Shown: positions 37,927 through 45,869 of the stretch, piece after piece
Layout of the letters: each line of letters starts with the position of its first letter
Position numbering within the stretch: position 1 is the stretch's first letter
Source of the DNA: Scytonematopsis contorta HA4267-MV1
Lineage (GTDB): Bacteria > Cyanobacteriota > Cyanobacteriia > Cyanobacteriales > Nostocaceae
NCBI GenBank assembly: GCA_019359035.1
Contig: JAHHIC010000056.1
Location: 62,001-126,000, forward strand
Length of the DNA: 64,000 bases
Direction of reading: 5' to 3'
The notes under the pieces: generated by a model
What the model saw: the letters and a program-made list of their open reading frames with translations, nothing else
What the model was told of the DNA's origin: nothing
The model's database searches: none
Position numbers and translations under genes: made by a program

Positions 37927-38388
37927 ATGATTAAAAGTATATTTCATACAGCAAGCTGTTGTTTGGTACTAATTGCTTCTCAATTATCATTTGTACCCAC
38001 TTATGCTCAAATCAGAAATGTACCTCCCACTAGAAATGTACCTCCTAATCCCACTTCTACCCCTGCTCCAAGTCGCATGAATCGGACGTTGATAGTTGGT
38101 GAATGGAGCGAACCTGGTAAATGTGAACAAACCCGTTACGTGTATACCGCAAATAATAGATATATGTTGATGGAAAAACAAGGAATAACTTGGAAGACTT
38201 TATATAAAGGTATATATACTTTTAATCAAGGAAACATTCTAATCGCTGAAGGCTCAAATATGGGTGCTACTACTTTAGAAGTTAAGAGATTAACGAGTTC
38301 TACTCTTCAAGCAGAAATTCCTCCCACAGCAGAAGATAATAACTCAAAGCCTGAACCTATAAACCATGTCAAATGCCCTAGACCTTAA
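37927..38388 (+). CDS. Exported protein of unknown function
   Basis: 153 residues. A Sec signal peptide (SIFHTASCCLVLIASQLSFV, ending near TYA-Q) is followed by a Pro/Asn/Thr-rich linker with two RNVPP repeats. The rest is a compact beta-rich domain (IVGEWSEPGKCEQTRYVYTA, WKTLYKGIYTFNQGNILIA) with two cysteines (GKC, VKC) that could form a disulfide. It looks like a small lipocalin-like or META-like fold, but I do not recognise the family. It stands alone downstream of bchH. Confidence 0.65.
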   Translation: MIKSIFHTASCCLVLIASQLSFVPTYAQIRNVPPTRNVPPNPTSTPAPSRMNRTLIVGEWSEPGKCEQTRYVYTANNRYMLMEKQGITWKTLYKGIYTFNQGNILIAEGSNMGATTLEVKRLTSSTLQAEIPPTAEDNNSKPEPINHVKCPRP

Positions 38389-38436
38389 TTATTAAGGACT
38401 CCCAAATTTAAAACAGATCCAATTACTTCTTGTTGT

Positions 38437-38615
38437 ATGTTGTTGTGGGATGGGCTTCCGTCCTCTGGAATGTTGTTGTGGGATGGGCTTCCGTCCTCTG
38501 GAATGTTGTTGTGGGATGGGCTTCCAGCCCGTCCTCTGGAATGTTGTTGTGGGATGGGCTTCTAGCCCGTCCTCTGGAATGTTGTTGTGGGATGGGCTTC
38601 TAGCCCGTCCTCTGC
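38437..38615. repeat. Five tandem units of 33-38 bases
   Basis: Units start at 38437, 38470, 38503, 38541 and 38579, each built on ATGTTGTTGTGGGATGGGCT followed by TCCGTCCTCTGGA. The last three include an extra CTAGCCC/CAGCCC that forms a GGGCT-AGCCC hairpin. It lies between the convergent exported-protein and cca genes. Reading frames through it are artefacts of the repeat. Confidence 0.95.
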
Positions 38616-38678
38616 TATTATGGGCATTTCTATGGGCGGGCAAGATGCCCACCCCACAAGAAAGGGGGGGCTGTGGAG

Positions 38679-39929
38679 CTAAGTCTCTATTCCGGCTAAC
38701 AAACTTTTCGCCAAATCTATCGCTTCATCCTTCGTCCCAATCCTTCCTTCCACTTGCGCTACAACGATTTCAGTAAGAATTTTCCCCACTACTGGCGAAG
38801 CAGGGATATTTAGTGCTATTATTAGATCCTTCCCATTTACCAGAGGTATGGGATGAGCAACCGGATCATCAGGGCTAAGGTAGCGGGATACTAAGGGTGC
38901 AATTCCCCCTACCAGATTAACACGTGCTACAGCCAAAACAGCGGTAGCCGGGAATACAAAACCAACTCCCTGAAAGAAAAAATACTGTTCTCGCAAGGAT
39001 AAGGATAAGTGTAATTGCGGGGACAGTTTCAGGGCGGTAATTACAGCTTTAATTTCCGCACGGCTGTACGTCAAATCCTGCAATTCAATTTCTGCTGTTT
39101 CTGGATTCGGGTTTACAATACACGCTAGTTTGGCAATACCCAAAAGTGTGGTTTTAACAGTGTCCCGCACAGCTAGCTCCAATTCTATACCAAGTTTTTG
39201 CCAAATGGTACTAATTTGTGCTGCGGCTGTGTCTATTTTTGTTAATAAATTTAAACCTTCTTCTGTAACGCTTTTAAAGTAAGGAGTTAGTAATCTATCC
39301 TCACAAGCTTTTACTAACCAATGCGTACCTTGAGAATTTTGTAATAAATATCCGACTTCCACCCTTACTCGTTCGGCTGAGACATTTTCTATATGAGATG
39401 CTAAATCGCGAATAGTTGTTTGAGTTTCTTCCTCGATTGTAAAACCCAGTTGAGCCGCTTGGCGATATCCCCGCATTAACCGCAAAGGGTCGTCTTCTAA
39501 GTTTGTGGGTGATACCATCCTCAAGATACCTTGTTCCAAATCGCCATAACCTCCTAGCGGGTCAACGATTTCTTGGGTATGAGGATTGTAGGCGATCGCA
39601 TTTATTGTAAAGTCTCGTCTATGTAAATCCGTGGCTAAACTGGTACCTTCTTGCTGAGCAATATCCACAGTCGCATTGGGGAAAACGACACGAGCAATTT
39701 GACGTTCTGCATCAAGTAAAACAAAGCCAGCCTTATAATAATTAGCAATTTTACGGGCAACTTGTACAGCATCCTGTGGTAAAACAAAATCTAAATCTAA
39801 ATACTCACGAGTTCTTCCCAAAAGCGCATCTCTTACAGCACCACCTACCATGTAAGCAGGTTGTGGTAAAAATTCCAAACTAAAAGGCCAATTTTCTGGA
39901 GACAGGGAAGAAATTTCTGTAACCTTCAT
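38679..39929 (-). CDS. cca: CCA tRNA nucleotidyltransferase / poly(A) polymerase family
   Basis: 416 residues. The class II nucleotidyltransferase head reads YMVGGAVRDALLGRT and LDLDFVLP (catalytic Asp pair), then LHRRDFTINAIAYN, DPLGGYGDLEQGILRMV, and the RNA-binding NLEDDPLRLMRGYRQAAQLG. It adds or repairs the CCA end of tRNA; some cyanobacteria split CCA- and A-adding activities, so a poly(A) polymerase role cannot be excluded. The C-terminal half is helical and divergent. It is divergent from ycf34 with a short promoter gap. Confidence 0.92.
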   Translation of the reverse strand: MKVTEISSLSPENWPFSLEFLPQPAYMVGGAVRDALLGRTREYLDLDFVLPQDAVQVARKIANYYKAGFVLLDAERQIARVVFPNATVDIAQQEGTSLATDLHRRDFTINAIAYNPHTQEIVDPLGGYGDLEQGILRMVSPTNLEDDPLRLMRGYRQAAQLGFTIEEETQTTIRDLASHIENVSAERVRVEVGYLLQNSQGTHWLVKACEDRLLTPYFKSVTEEGLNLLTKIDTAAAQISTIWQKLGIELELAVRDTVKTTLLGIAKLACIVNPNPETAEIELQDLTYSRAEIKAVITALKLSPQLHLSLSLREQYFFFQGVGFVFPATAVLAVARVNLVGGIAPLVSRYLSPDDPVAHPIPLVNGKDLIIALNIPASPVVGKILTEIVVAQVEGRIGTKDEAIDLAKSLLAGIET

Positions 39930-40014
39930 CTTAATAAAAATAAATCCTAAGACTACCCAATATTGCCTTAGCTTAAGCTAGATTAGCAATAAAGAACCCT
40001 GGAATTGTTGAACT

Positions 40015-40263
40015 ATGTGTATTTGTGTCAACTGTCACTATGTAGACCGATGTGAAACTTATAACGCGGTCGAAACACAGCACCAACAACCCCACTTGAC
40101 GGAGAATCCGGACTTTGAGCCGAACGAACCCTCTATCAATGTTAATATCCGTACCCAAGGAGAAATCATTGAAATGGAATGGGACGTTGTGGGTTGTCTG
40201 AGCTTTCTACGGGAACAAGGTAAATGGTCGAAATTACGTCCGGGTGAGTTAGTACCAACCTGA
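40015..40263 (+). CDS. ycf34: Ycf34 family protein
   Basis: 82 residues. The N-terminal MCICVNCHYVDRC gives four cysteines (C2, C4, C7, C13) of the type shown to bind an iron-sulfur cluster in Ycf34. The C-terminal EWDVVGCLSFLREQGKWSKL is the other conserved block. Ycf34 is conserved in cyanobacteria and red-algal plastids and is linked to photosynthetic electron transport. It is full length. tsaB follows on the same strand after about 90 bases. Confidence 0.95.
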   Translation: MCICVNCHYVDRCETYNAVETQHQQPHLTENPDFEPNEPSINVNIRTQGEIIEMEWDVVGCLSFLREQGKWSKLRPGELVPT

Positions 40264-40350
40264 TGTTACCGAATATCCAAATAAAAACTCATTTGTGCCA
40301 AAAAATGAGATAACATTCGGAAGTTATTTGTAAACGAATTAATAGCAGCT

Positions 40351-41034
40351 TTGGTTAACGAGTTAAAAAATTTAGCAGCAAAACAGTACGGATTGGGATT
40401 ACACACGACCACTCCAGAACTGGGTTTGGCTATTAGTGGTTTGTCTTTGGAAAACTTTGCCAGTGACTCACGCTCTCAAGTATGGAACTTGGAGCGTGAA
40501 ATGTCTAGCCACCTACATCAATATTTAATTGAGTTTATTAAACCACAAAGCTTAACTGACTTAGCATTTGTAGCAGTGGCTAAGGGTCCAGGAGGATTCA
40601 CAGGAACTCGCATTGGGGTTGTAACAGCGAGGACTTTAGGACAACAATTAGAAATTCCTGTATTTGCTGTCTCTACGTTGGAAGCGTTTGCTTGGAAGCA
40701 TTTACAATCCGTCCCAGAAGAAAATAAAACTGAGCAAATAATTGCTGTAAAAATGCCAGCACAACGGGGTCAAATTTTTGCGGGGATTTATCAGCCAAGA
40801 AGTGATGGTTTTGGACTTACAGCCTTATTATCCGATACCGTCTTTACACCGGAAGCTTGGGAAGAGAAATTAACTAGCCTGAATAGTAATTATCAACTAA
40901 TCGAAGCAAGTTCGGGTTTAGCTGCGACTGTAACGGATATTTTGCAACTTGCTTTACTGGAATGGCAACAAGGTAAGCGTCCAGGATGGGCAGAGGCTTT
41001 ACCTTATTATGGTATGCATCCGGTGGAAATTTAA
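40351..41034 (+). CDS. tsaB: tRNA threonylcarbamoyladenosine biosynthesis protein TsaB
   Basis: 227 residues. The blocks LGLHTTTPELGLAISG, LAFVAVAKGPGGFTGTRIGV and AVSTLEAFAWKHL are typical of TsaB, the dimerisation partner of TsaD in making t6A37 in tRNA. It lacks the ATP-binding residues of TsaD, as expected. No ATG is present near the conserved N-terminus; a TTG at 40351 is the most reasonable start, with no strong ribosome site. It follows ycf34 on the same strand. Confidence 0.92.
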   Translation: MVNELKNLAAKQYGLGLHTTTPELGLAISGLSLENFASDSRSQVWNLEREMSSHLHQYLIEFIKPQSLTDLAFVAVAKGPGGFTGTRIGVVTARTLGQQLEIPVFAVSTLEAFAWKHLQSVPEENKTEQIIAVKMPAQRGQIFAGIYQPRSDGFGLTALLSDTVFTPEAWEEKLTSLNSNYQLIEASSGLAATVTDILQLALLEWQQGKRPGWAEALPYYGMHPVEI

Positions 41035-41060
41035 TAATTTAATTCGCTTCGCACACGAAA

Positions 41061-41085
41061 AGAGACGTTACATGTAACGTCTCTA
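41061..41085. repeat. 28-base palindromic repeat, left arm shortened
   Basis: AGAGACGTTACA/TGTAACGTCTCT pairs perfectly; the outer GTAG on the left is replaced by AAA. Located just past tsaB. Confidence 0.9.
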
Positions 41086-41225
41086 CATTTTTATAAATTA
41101 AATAACTGCCAAAATGGCAACATTAATCTCTTGATGTTAGCTAAGTTTAATGTGAGCGGTTCTGGGAATTTTGACCTCAAGAGTATCTTGCATTAAATTT
41201 CAATAAACGATAAGCGAGTCAGAGC

Positions 41226-41495
41226 ATGGCAAACTTAAATGTTTCCGATATCCCTGCTGGCTACGAATTGCTTGCGGACACAGAAACTTTTCTTGATGAC
41301 CTCAATCAAGAGTCTACAAATTTGGTTATTGGTGGACATTGTGCTCCGAGTCCTCAAACTCCATTCGTACTCTGTCTTCCAGTTGGGGAACCTCAGCCAA
41401 TTCATGAACCACCAATTCATGAACCAAGACCCAAGCCAAGACCTAGACCCAGACCTAGGCCAATCAAAACGCATCCAGTTATTTACGCGGATTAA
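41226..41495 (+). CDS. RiPP precursor-like peptide A (GG leader, Cys core, Pro/Arg tail)
   Basis: 89 residues. Residues 1-37 form a leader (SDIPAGYELLADTETFLDDL, ending NLVIGG) that is nearly shared with the next two genes. After the GG come the core HCAPSPQTPFVLC (Cys39, Ser42, Thr45, Cys50) and a proline-rich cationic tail (EPRPKPRPRPRPRPIK), ending in VIYAD. The gene lies on the strand opposite to and converging on a HopA1-family gene and a kinase gene, which I infer to be its modifying enzymes. The ribosome site is weak. No known precursor family is recognised with certainty. Confidence 0.75.
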   Translation: MANLNVSDIPAGYELLADTETFLDDLNQESTNLVIGGHCAPSPQTPFVLCLPVGEPQPIHEPPIHEPRPKPRPRPRPRPIKTHPVIYAD

Positions 41496-41594
41496 GAAAG
41501 GGTTTTGAGTTCCCTACCTTGAAATATATGGCTGGTACAAAGCTTACCGAAGTTGCCAGCAGTATTTTTTAAGGTAGACCATCAAGCTGAATGG

Positions 41595-41765
41595 CACTAA
41601 GAAATGCCTACATAATACCCCTGAACGGTCATTTCGGGCTAAAAGCTGAAACCCGTTTTTAACGGGTTGTAATATAAGCAGAATAAAGCTTTTAGTCCGT
41701 TTTCAACGGACTTTAGCTTTTAGCCCGAAATGACCGTTCAGGGTATTTGGAGGCTTCTCTTAGTG
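41595..41765. repeat. 171-base fold-back element between precursors A and B
   Basis: Arms of about 50 bases (41595-41645 and 41715-41765) are imperfect inverted repeats from CACTAAG to AAAAGCT. Inside are two further hairpins (ACCCG-TTTTTAA-CGGGT and AGTCCGT-TTTCA-ACGGACT), so the single strand could form a cross-shaped structure. A relative with different stem sequences is at 47645-47809. No open frame. Confidence 0.9.
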
Positions 41766-41806
41766 AAATTCGTGATTAAGCCTTTACTTCCCAGGAGAAG
41801 ATAAAA

Positions 41807-42124
41807 ATGGCAAACTTAAATGTTTCCGATATTCCTGCTGGTTATGAATTGCTTTCAGACACAGAAACTTTCCTTGATAACTTAAATAACGAGGAAGCTA
41901 ATGTCATTTATGGGGGCAAAAAATTTGTAGGTGACAATTTGTTTGATAAATGTCCCACTGGTATAGCTGTTGGCACAGCTTTGACTGCTCGTCCTGTCTG
42001 TATTACTAACCCAGGTGGACTAGACCCGAAACCACATCCTCAACCAACTCCACCAATTAAGCCCCATCCACGGCCAACTCCACCAGTACGAACTGGACCA
42101 ATTTATTATCCAGAGGAGCATTAA
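41807..42124 (+). CDS. RiPP precursor-like peptide B
   Basis: 105 residues. The leader (residues 1-37) is almost that of peptide A but ends NVIYGG. The core differs: KKFVGDNLFDKCPTGIAVGT with Cys49, Thr51, Thr57, Thr60 and Cys65. The tail carries repeated PHP-Q/R-PTPP units (KPHPQPTPPIKPHPRPTPP) and ends IYYPEEH. An AGGAG site sits at normal spacing before the ATG, the best ribosome site of the three. The stop codon is directly followed by the ATG of peptide C, so B and C are translated from one transcript. Confidence 0.75.
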   Translation: MANLNVSDIPAGYELLSDTETFLDNLNNEEANVIYGGKKFVGDNLFDKCPTGIAVGTALTARPVCITNPGGLDPKPHPQPTPPIKPHPRPTPPVRTGPIYYPEEH

Positions 42125-42394
42125 ATGGCTAACTTTGTTGTCTCTGATATTCCTGTGGGTTTAGAGTTGTTAAACGACTCTGAAACCTTTCTCGATGACC
42201 TGAATCAAGAGTCAGAAAATTTAGTTGTTGGTGGACATTGTGCCCCTTCACCTTTGACTCCTCGTGTTCGCTGTGCGGCACCAACTTGGGAGCCACCAAT
42301 TGAGACTGAACCACTACCAAAACCGTTTCCGAAGCCAAAACCCAGACCCAAACCTCCAATCACAACATACGCAGTAAACTACGATGTTCATTAA
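42125..42394 (+). CDS. RiPP precursor-like peptide C
   Basis: 89 residues. The leader (SDIPVGLELLNDSETFLDDL, ending NLVVGG) is more diverged than between A and B, yet the core HCAPSPLTPRVRC keeps the same residue pattern as A (Cys39, Ser42, Thr45, Cys50). The tail is LPKPFPKPKPRPKPP, ending AVNYDVH. The start directly abuts the stop of peptide B. Retention of GG, core spacing and cationic proline tail in a diverged copy argues that these parts are functional. Confidence 0.75.
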   Translation: MANFVVSDIPVGLELLNDSETFLDDLNQESENLVVGGHCAPSPLTPRVRCAAPTWEPPIETEPLPKPFPKPKPRPKPPITTYAVNYDVH

Positions 42395-42466
42395 AGAAAC
42401 ACAACCAATAATTCGGATGATGCCGAATTAGTTAACATCATGCCCGGTTAAGCAGCCTATAATAAT

Positions 42467-42494
42467 GTAGAGATGTTACATGTAACGTCTCTAC
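42467..42494. repeat. 28-base palindromic repeat with one mismatch
   Basis: GTAGAGATGTTACA/TGTAACGTCTCTAC between the convergent peptide C and HopA1-like genes, in a place suited to a bidirectional terminator. Confidence 0.92.
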
Positions 42495-42506
42495 ATTTGT
42501 AAGAAT

Positions 42507-43613
42507 TCAAAAATCCAAAATATTGTAAATATCAATTGAAGAAGGATTTAAGTAAGGATGTTCTAAATCTATACCATGCTGAGCAAAATTCTTCTGAATA
42601 AAGCTAATTCTTTTATCCGCAGAATTGTCACCTTGAAGCCAAGCTTCTAATAAGGCATTAGCAACAATTTGACAACGATTCATTCCAAAACTTTCTTGTT
42701 GCTCAAATTTATTGTCAGGTTCTTCAGCAAGACTGAGACCAGGTGCTAAAAATTTAGTAAACAATGGTATTTGTGGTTGAAAATAAGATTGATGAGTTTT
42801 ATAAACAATCTCTAATACCTTTGCTACTTTTGGATAATTATCCCGTTCAAAATAAAGTACAGCTGAATCATAGCGTTTATAGTCAACGGGATTGTAAAGA
42901 GTCTTAAAGCTGAAACTGATTCCTAAATTATTCAGCTTTTCTGTTAAGGTATCCATTACAGCAATCGCACCATCTGGATTCAAATGAAAATAAATGCGTA
43001 CAGTTCCTGAACTACCATCGGCTTTAAAGTGCTGTTCCAAACCCAAATTACTCACAGCAACGTAAAAGCCATTTTGTAAACGATTTTTTGGCATTTTGAC
43101 TGCAACGTAATCACCAACTTGAGGTGATTGTTCAGTTGGTTGTTCTGTTGCTTTTAAATGACGTAATCTATCTATATGTAATGTCAAAGCTCCTTTTTTG
43201 ACAGCTACACTACCATCCACCTCGTAGCGTAATACTTGCCAACCAGGTTCAAAGTGACCTATCCCGTGGTTATTATTATGTAATTGTTGGTAAAATTGTG
43301 GGTTGATTCCCAGCATGGTGTTATTTTCTAAATTCTGTTGTGTTTCCACCAATGCTTTATCAGATGAGAGTGAGAAGGTATTTTGCAGCGAACCATTATA
43401 ATAAATGCCGTAAAGAAAATCTCGCAAGAGAACACCAAGATACTTATGTTGTAATTGTTCAGAGATTTTCTGAAATCGCTCTACTAAGAAGGAAGCAATA
43501 GCATAAGGTTGGTAATTAGGGTGGTAAATGGAAAAGTTAGACTGAATCTCGATATTGCTGACAATATCGGACAGTGCTAGGGATAATGGATTGCAATTAG
43601 AGTCTGTAAACAT
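42507..43613 (-). CDS. HopA1-family protein, putative phosphothreonine/phosphoserine lyase of a RiPP system
   Basis: 368 residues. The C-terminal half (about residues 165-340) has the HopA1 family pattern: GDYVAVKMPKNRLQNGFYVA, TVRIYFHLNPDGAIAVMDTL, DYKRYDSAVLYFERDNY, PLFTKFLAPGLSLAEEP and SFGMNRCQIVANALLEAW. In class V lanthipeptide clusters (lexapeptide LxmY) a HopA1-family protein acts with an APH-type kinase to remove phosphate from Ser/Thr. The N-terminal 150 residues may be a docking region. It is the second gene of a minus-strand pair, 96 bases behind the kinase gene, and converges on the three precursor-like genes. Confidence 0.78.
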   Translation of the reverse strand: MFTDSNCNPLSLALSDIVSNIEIQSNFSIYHPNYQPYAIASFLVERFQKISEQLQHKYLGVLLRDFLYGIYYNGSLQNTFSLSSDKALVETQQNLENNTMLGINPQFYQQLHNNNHGIGHFEPGWQVLRYEVDGSVAVKKGALTLHIDRLRHLKATEQPTEQSPQVGDYVAVKMPKNRLQNGFYVAVSNLGLEQHFKADGSSGTVRIYFHLNPDGAIAVMDTLTEKLNNLGISFSFKTLYNPVDYKRYDSAVLYFERDNYPKVAKVLEIVYKTHQSYFQPQIPLFTKFLAPGLSLAEEPDNKFEQQESFGMNRCQIVANALLEAWLQGDNSADKRISFIQKNFAQHGIDLEHPYLNPSSIDIYNILDF

Positions 43614-43682
43614 TTTTATGGGATTTATGAAATCAAACTTTAGGGTTTACGCAAAAACTCAATTTTGGACGAAGAGAGCTAA

Positions 43683-43710
43683 CCCCCCTACCCCCCTACC
43701 CCCCTACCCT
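43683..43710. repeat. CCCCCCTA tandem repeat between kinase and HopA1-like genes
   Basis: Three CCCCCCTA units and a partial fourth end at the stop of the kinase gene, followed by CCCTATGAGGG. It belongs to the C-rich short tandem repeats common in this window. Confidence 0.85.
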
Positions 43711-44881
43711 ATGAGGGAAGGAGGATTTTAAGACTTACCTCTGATGTGGGAATACCAAACAGTGTTGAACCAGATTCCAAAGGTTTAGTTAAAAGGCTTT
43801 TAGCAACTTGAAGCGTGCAAATACCTTTATTATCGAAATTTTTGTTGTACTGAATCTCTGACTGAATTTGTTCAATTAAAAATAAACCTACAAATTGGAT
43901 AACTCTTTTGATAAAATCTGGACGATGTTCCAAAATTTGAGTCCAATAATTAAGGTAAGCTTGAACTAAAGTAAACATGGAAGGTTGAAGTAAATTTAGT
44001 GGAGTAGCAGCCATACGTAAAGATTCTTCCAATTTAATAGTCGGGTCTATAACTAAACTATCTAACCAAATTCTTACATAGCTTGCTAAAATCTTTCCTA
44101 AATCACAAGCTGGGTCTCCCCAAGTACAGCACTCCCAATCAATTAGTTTCACAATTCCATCTCTTGCTTCTGATGATTCTTCAATTTCCGTATGCACCAA
44201 AATATTTTCTAATTTCACATCATTGTGAATCAAGCAACAAGGACTCCAATTATTTGCTAATTCATCCACAGATGCTCCTAGACTTTCGTAACGTTGATAG
44301 AGAGCATAAAAATTAAGGGAATCGATAGTGATTGTTCCAAAAATCTCAGGACTAATTCGTCGTCCGATAACTTTAGCTGGATTACTACTATAATAGTTTT
44401 TCTTTCCTTCTAGAGTTTGAGTGATAAAATCATGGCATCCTTGTTGATTGTAGGTCAGAGTATGTAATTTCGCTAAAGCATTTCCCAATATTGCGGGGAT
44501 AGCTAACGGAAAAATTTGCTTTTGATAGAAAAAAGTACGATTATCTTCATAGCCAGTGAGATAGTTATAAACTAAGATAGAGTTTTGCTCATCAAAGTGT
44601 AGAAGCATTGAGGCTAATGTACTAATTTCTCTTAGATTCGTAAATCGCTCTTGAAATTTATAATACAACCACTCATTAAAAAACTCGTTTGCGGTTTCTC
44701 CATCATAACCGGGACGTTCTTGTTTTATTAGTAACTTGCGATTATGAGTCAGAGATACTAATAAGTTAAAATTTTTACCACTTTCTTGAGATTCAAAAAA
44801 AGCAGACGCTAAATCTTCTGAACTAAATTGACCAGCATCTGTCAAATATTGAATTACGTTTTGGGCAGATAATGAAAACAT
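43709..44881 (-). CDS. APH-type phosphotransferase, putative RiPP Ser/Thr kinase
   Basis: 390 residues. Protein-kinase-like fold of the aminoglycoside phosphotransferase family: an ATP-lysine candidate in RKLLIKQERPGYDG, the catalytic loop CLIHNDVKLENILVH (H-N-D-x-K-x-E-N) and the metal motif LIDWECCTWGDPACDLG. No antibiotic-resistance signature stands out. Because it precedes a HopA1-family gene and faces three Ser/Thr/Cys precursor-like genes, I infer a role like LxmK of class V lanthipeptide synthesis, which phosphorylates core Ser/Thr before elimination. A role in small-molecule phosphorylation cannot be excluded. Confidence 0.78.
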   Translation of the reverse strand: MFSLSAQNVIQYLTDAGQFSSEDLASAFFESQESGKNFNLLVSLTHNRKLLIKQERPGYDGETANEFFNEWLYYKFQERFTNLREISTLASMLLHFDEQNSILVYNYLTGYEDNRTFFYQKQIFPLAIPAILGNALAKLHTLTYNQQGCHDFITQTLEGKKNYYSSNPAKVIGRRISPEIFGTITIDSLNFYALYQRYESLGASVDELANNWSPCCLIHNDVKLENILVHTEIEESSEARDGIVKLIDWECCTWGDPACDLGKILASYVRIWLDSLVIDPTIKLEESLRMAATPLNLLQPSMFTLVQAYLNYWTQILEHRPDFIKRVIQFVGLFLIEQIQSEIQYNKNFDNKGICTLQVAKSLLTKPLESGSTLFGIPTSEVSLKILLPS

Positions 44882-45005
44882 TGTTTTAGAAATTTTTTAG
44901 AAATTAAGGATTAATGAGGTTTTAAACAACTAATTTCAATTTACCTAAATTTGTAAAAAGCTTTTAATTATCCTGACAATTATTAACATAAACATTTCCC
45001 AAAAT

Positions 45006-45033
45006 GTAGAGACGTTACATGTAACGTCTCTAC
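45006..45033. repeat. 28-base palindromic repeat between divergent genes
   Basis: Perfect palindrome with the GTTACATGTAAC centre between the kinase and ChaC-like starts, about 100 bases from each. Confidence 0.95.
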
Positions 45034-45133
45034 AGGGATTATAAACAAACAAACCATAACTCATAAACGAAAAAGTCTATTATTTGTAGATATAATTGAC
45101 TAATACCTATATTGAATATATAAATTTGAAAAA

Positions 45134-45745
45134 ATGGTTGATATTCCCAAAAATAGTTTACATATCTTAACAGAAGAAGAGTTGCAAGCATCAATATTTG
45201 AAACATTAAAACAGCATCAGCCAAATACCGAAATTTGGATTTTTGCTTATGGTTCGTTAATTTGGAATCCTATTTTCAAATATGTTGAACGTCGTATTGG
45301 TGAAATAAAAGGTTGGCAGCGAAAGTTTTGTTTACTAGCACCTGTCGGACGTGGTACTAGAGAAAATCCAGGGTTGTTTCTGGGTTTAGAAAGTGGTGGT
45401 AGTTGTCAAGGTATTGCTTATCGAATAGAAAAAGCGAATATGCTCGATGAATTATCTGTAATTTGGCGACGAGAAATGATAGTTAATACCTATATTCCCC
45501 GCTGGGTGAATGTGATTAATAACCAAGAAGAATTCAACGCAATTACTTTTGTTATCAATCACAATCATCGAATGTATGCAGGTGATTTAAGTGATGATGC
45601 AATTGTAAATAAAATTGCAACAGCAAAAGGTGAACTTGGTTCTTGCGCTGATTATCTCAAGCAAACTGTTGAGGGTTTAACTGCTGCGGGATTAGTTGAC
45701 GAGGAATTATTTGAGTTATACAATCAGGTGAAAATAATTAAATAG
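45134..45745 (+). CDS. ChaC-like gamma-glutamylcyclotransferase
   Basis: 203 residues. The motif IFAYGSLIWNPIF is the ChaC/GGCT substrate loop. ERRIGEIKGWQRKFCLLAP and GRGTRENPGLFLGLESGG follow the ChaC pattern, and WRREMI likely carries the catalytic Glu. The ChaC group converts glutathione to 5-oxoproline and Cys-Gly in the cytosol. It is full length and lies downstream of the putative RiPP kinase on the opposite strand; a link to that cluster is not shown. Confidence 0.88.
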   Translation: MVDIPKNSLHILTEEELQASIFETLKQHQPNTEIWIFAYGSLIWNPIFKYVERRIGEIKGWQRKFCLLAPVGRGTRENPGLFLGLESGGSCQGIAYRIEKANMLDELSVIWRREMIVNTYIPRWVNVINNQEEFNAITFVINHNHRMYAGDLSDDAIVNKIATAKGELGSCADYLKQTVEGLTAAGLVDEELFELYNQVKIIK

Positions 45746-45869
45746 TGCTTTAACCTAAAATACTTTGTAAACGGAACTAAAACAACATCACCAAATTCAT
45801 AGTTTGTCATATTCAGCGTCGTCAGGGTTATCTCAACAGTCACTTCAAAAATAGCCTGAGGATGAAAAA

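Noticed and set aside
38437-38615. CRISPR-like array
   Set aside because: Units are contiguous (33-38 bases) with no unique spacers; it is a plain tandem repeat and no cas gene is nearby.
43709-44881. Aminoglycoside resistance gene
   Set aside because: The fold is APH-like, but the context (HopA1-family partner, precursor-like genes) and absence of resistance signatures make this name misleading.
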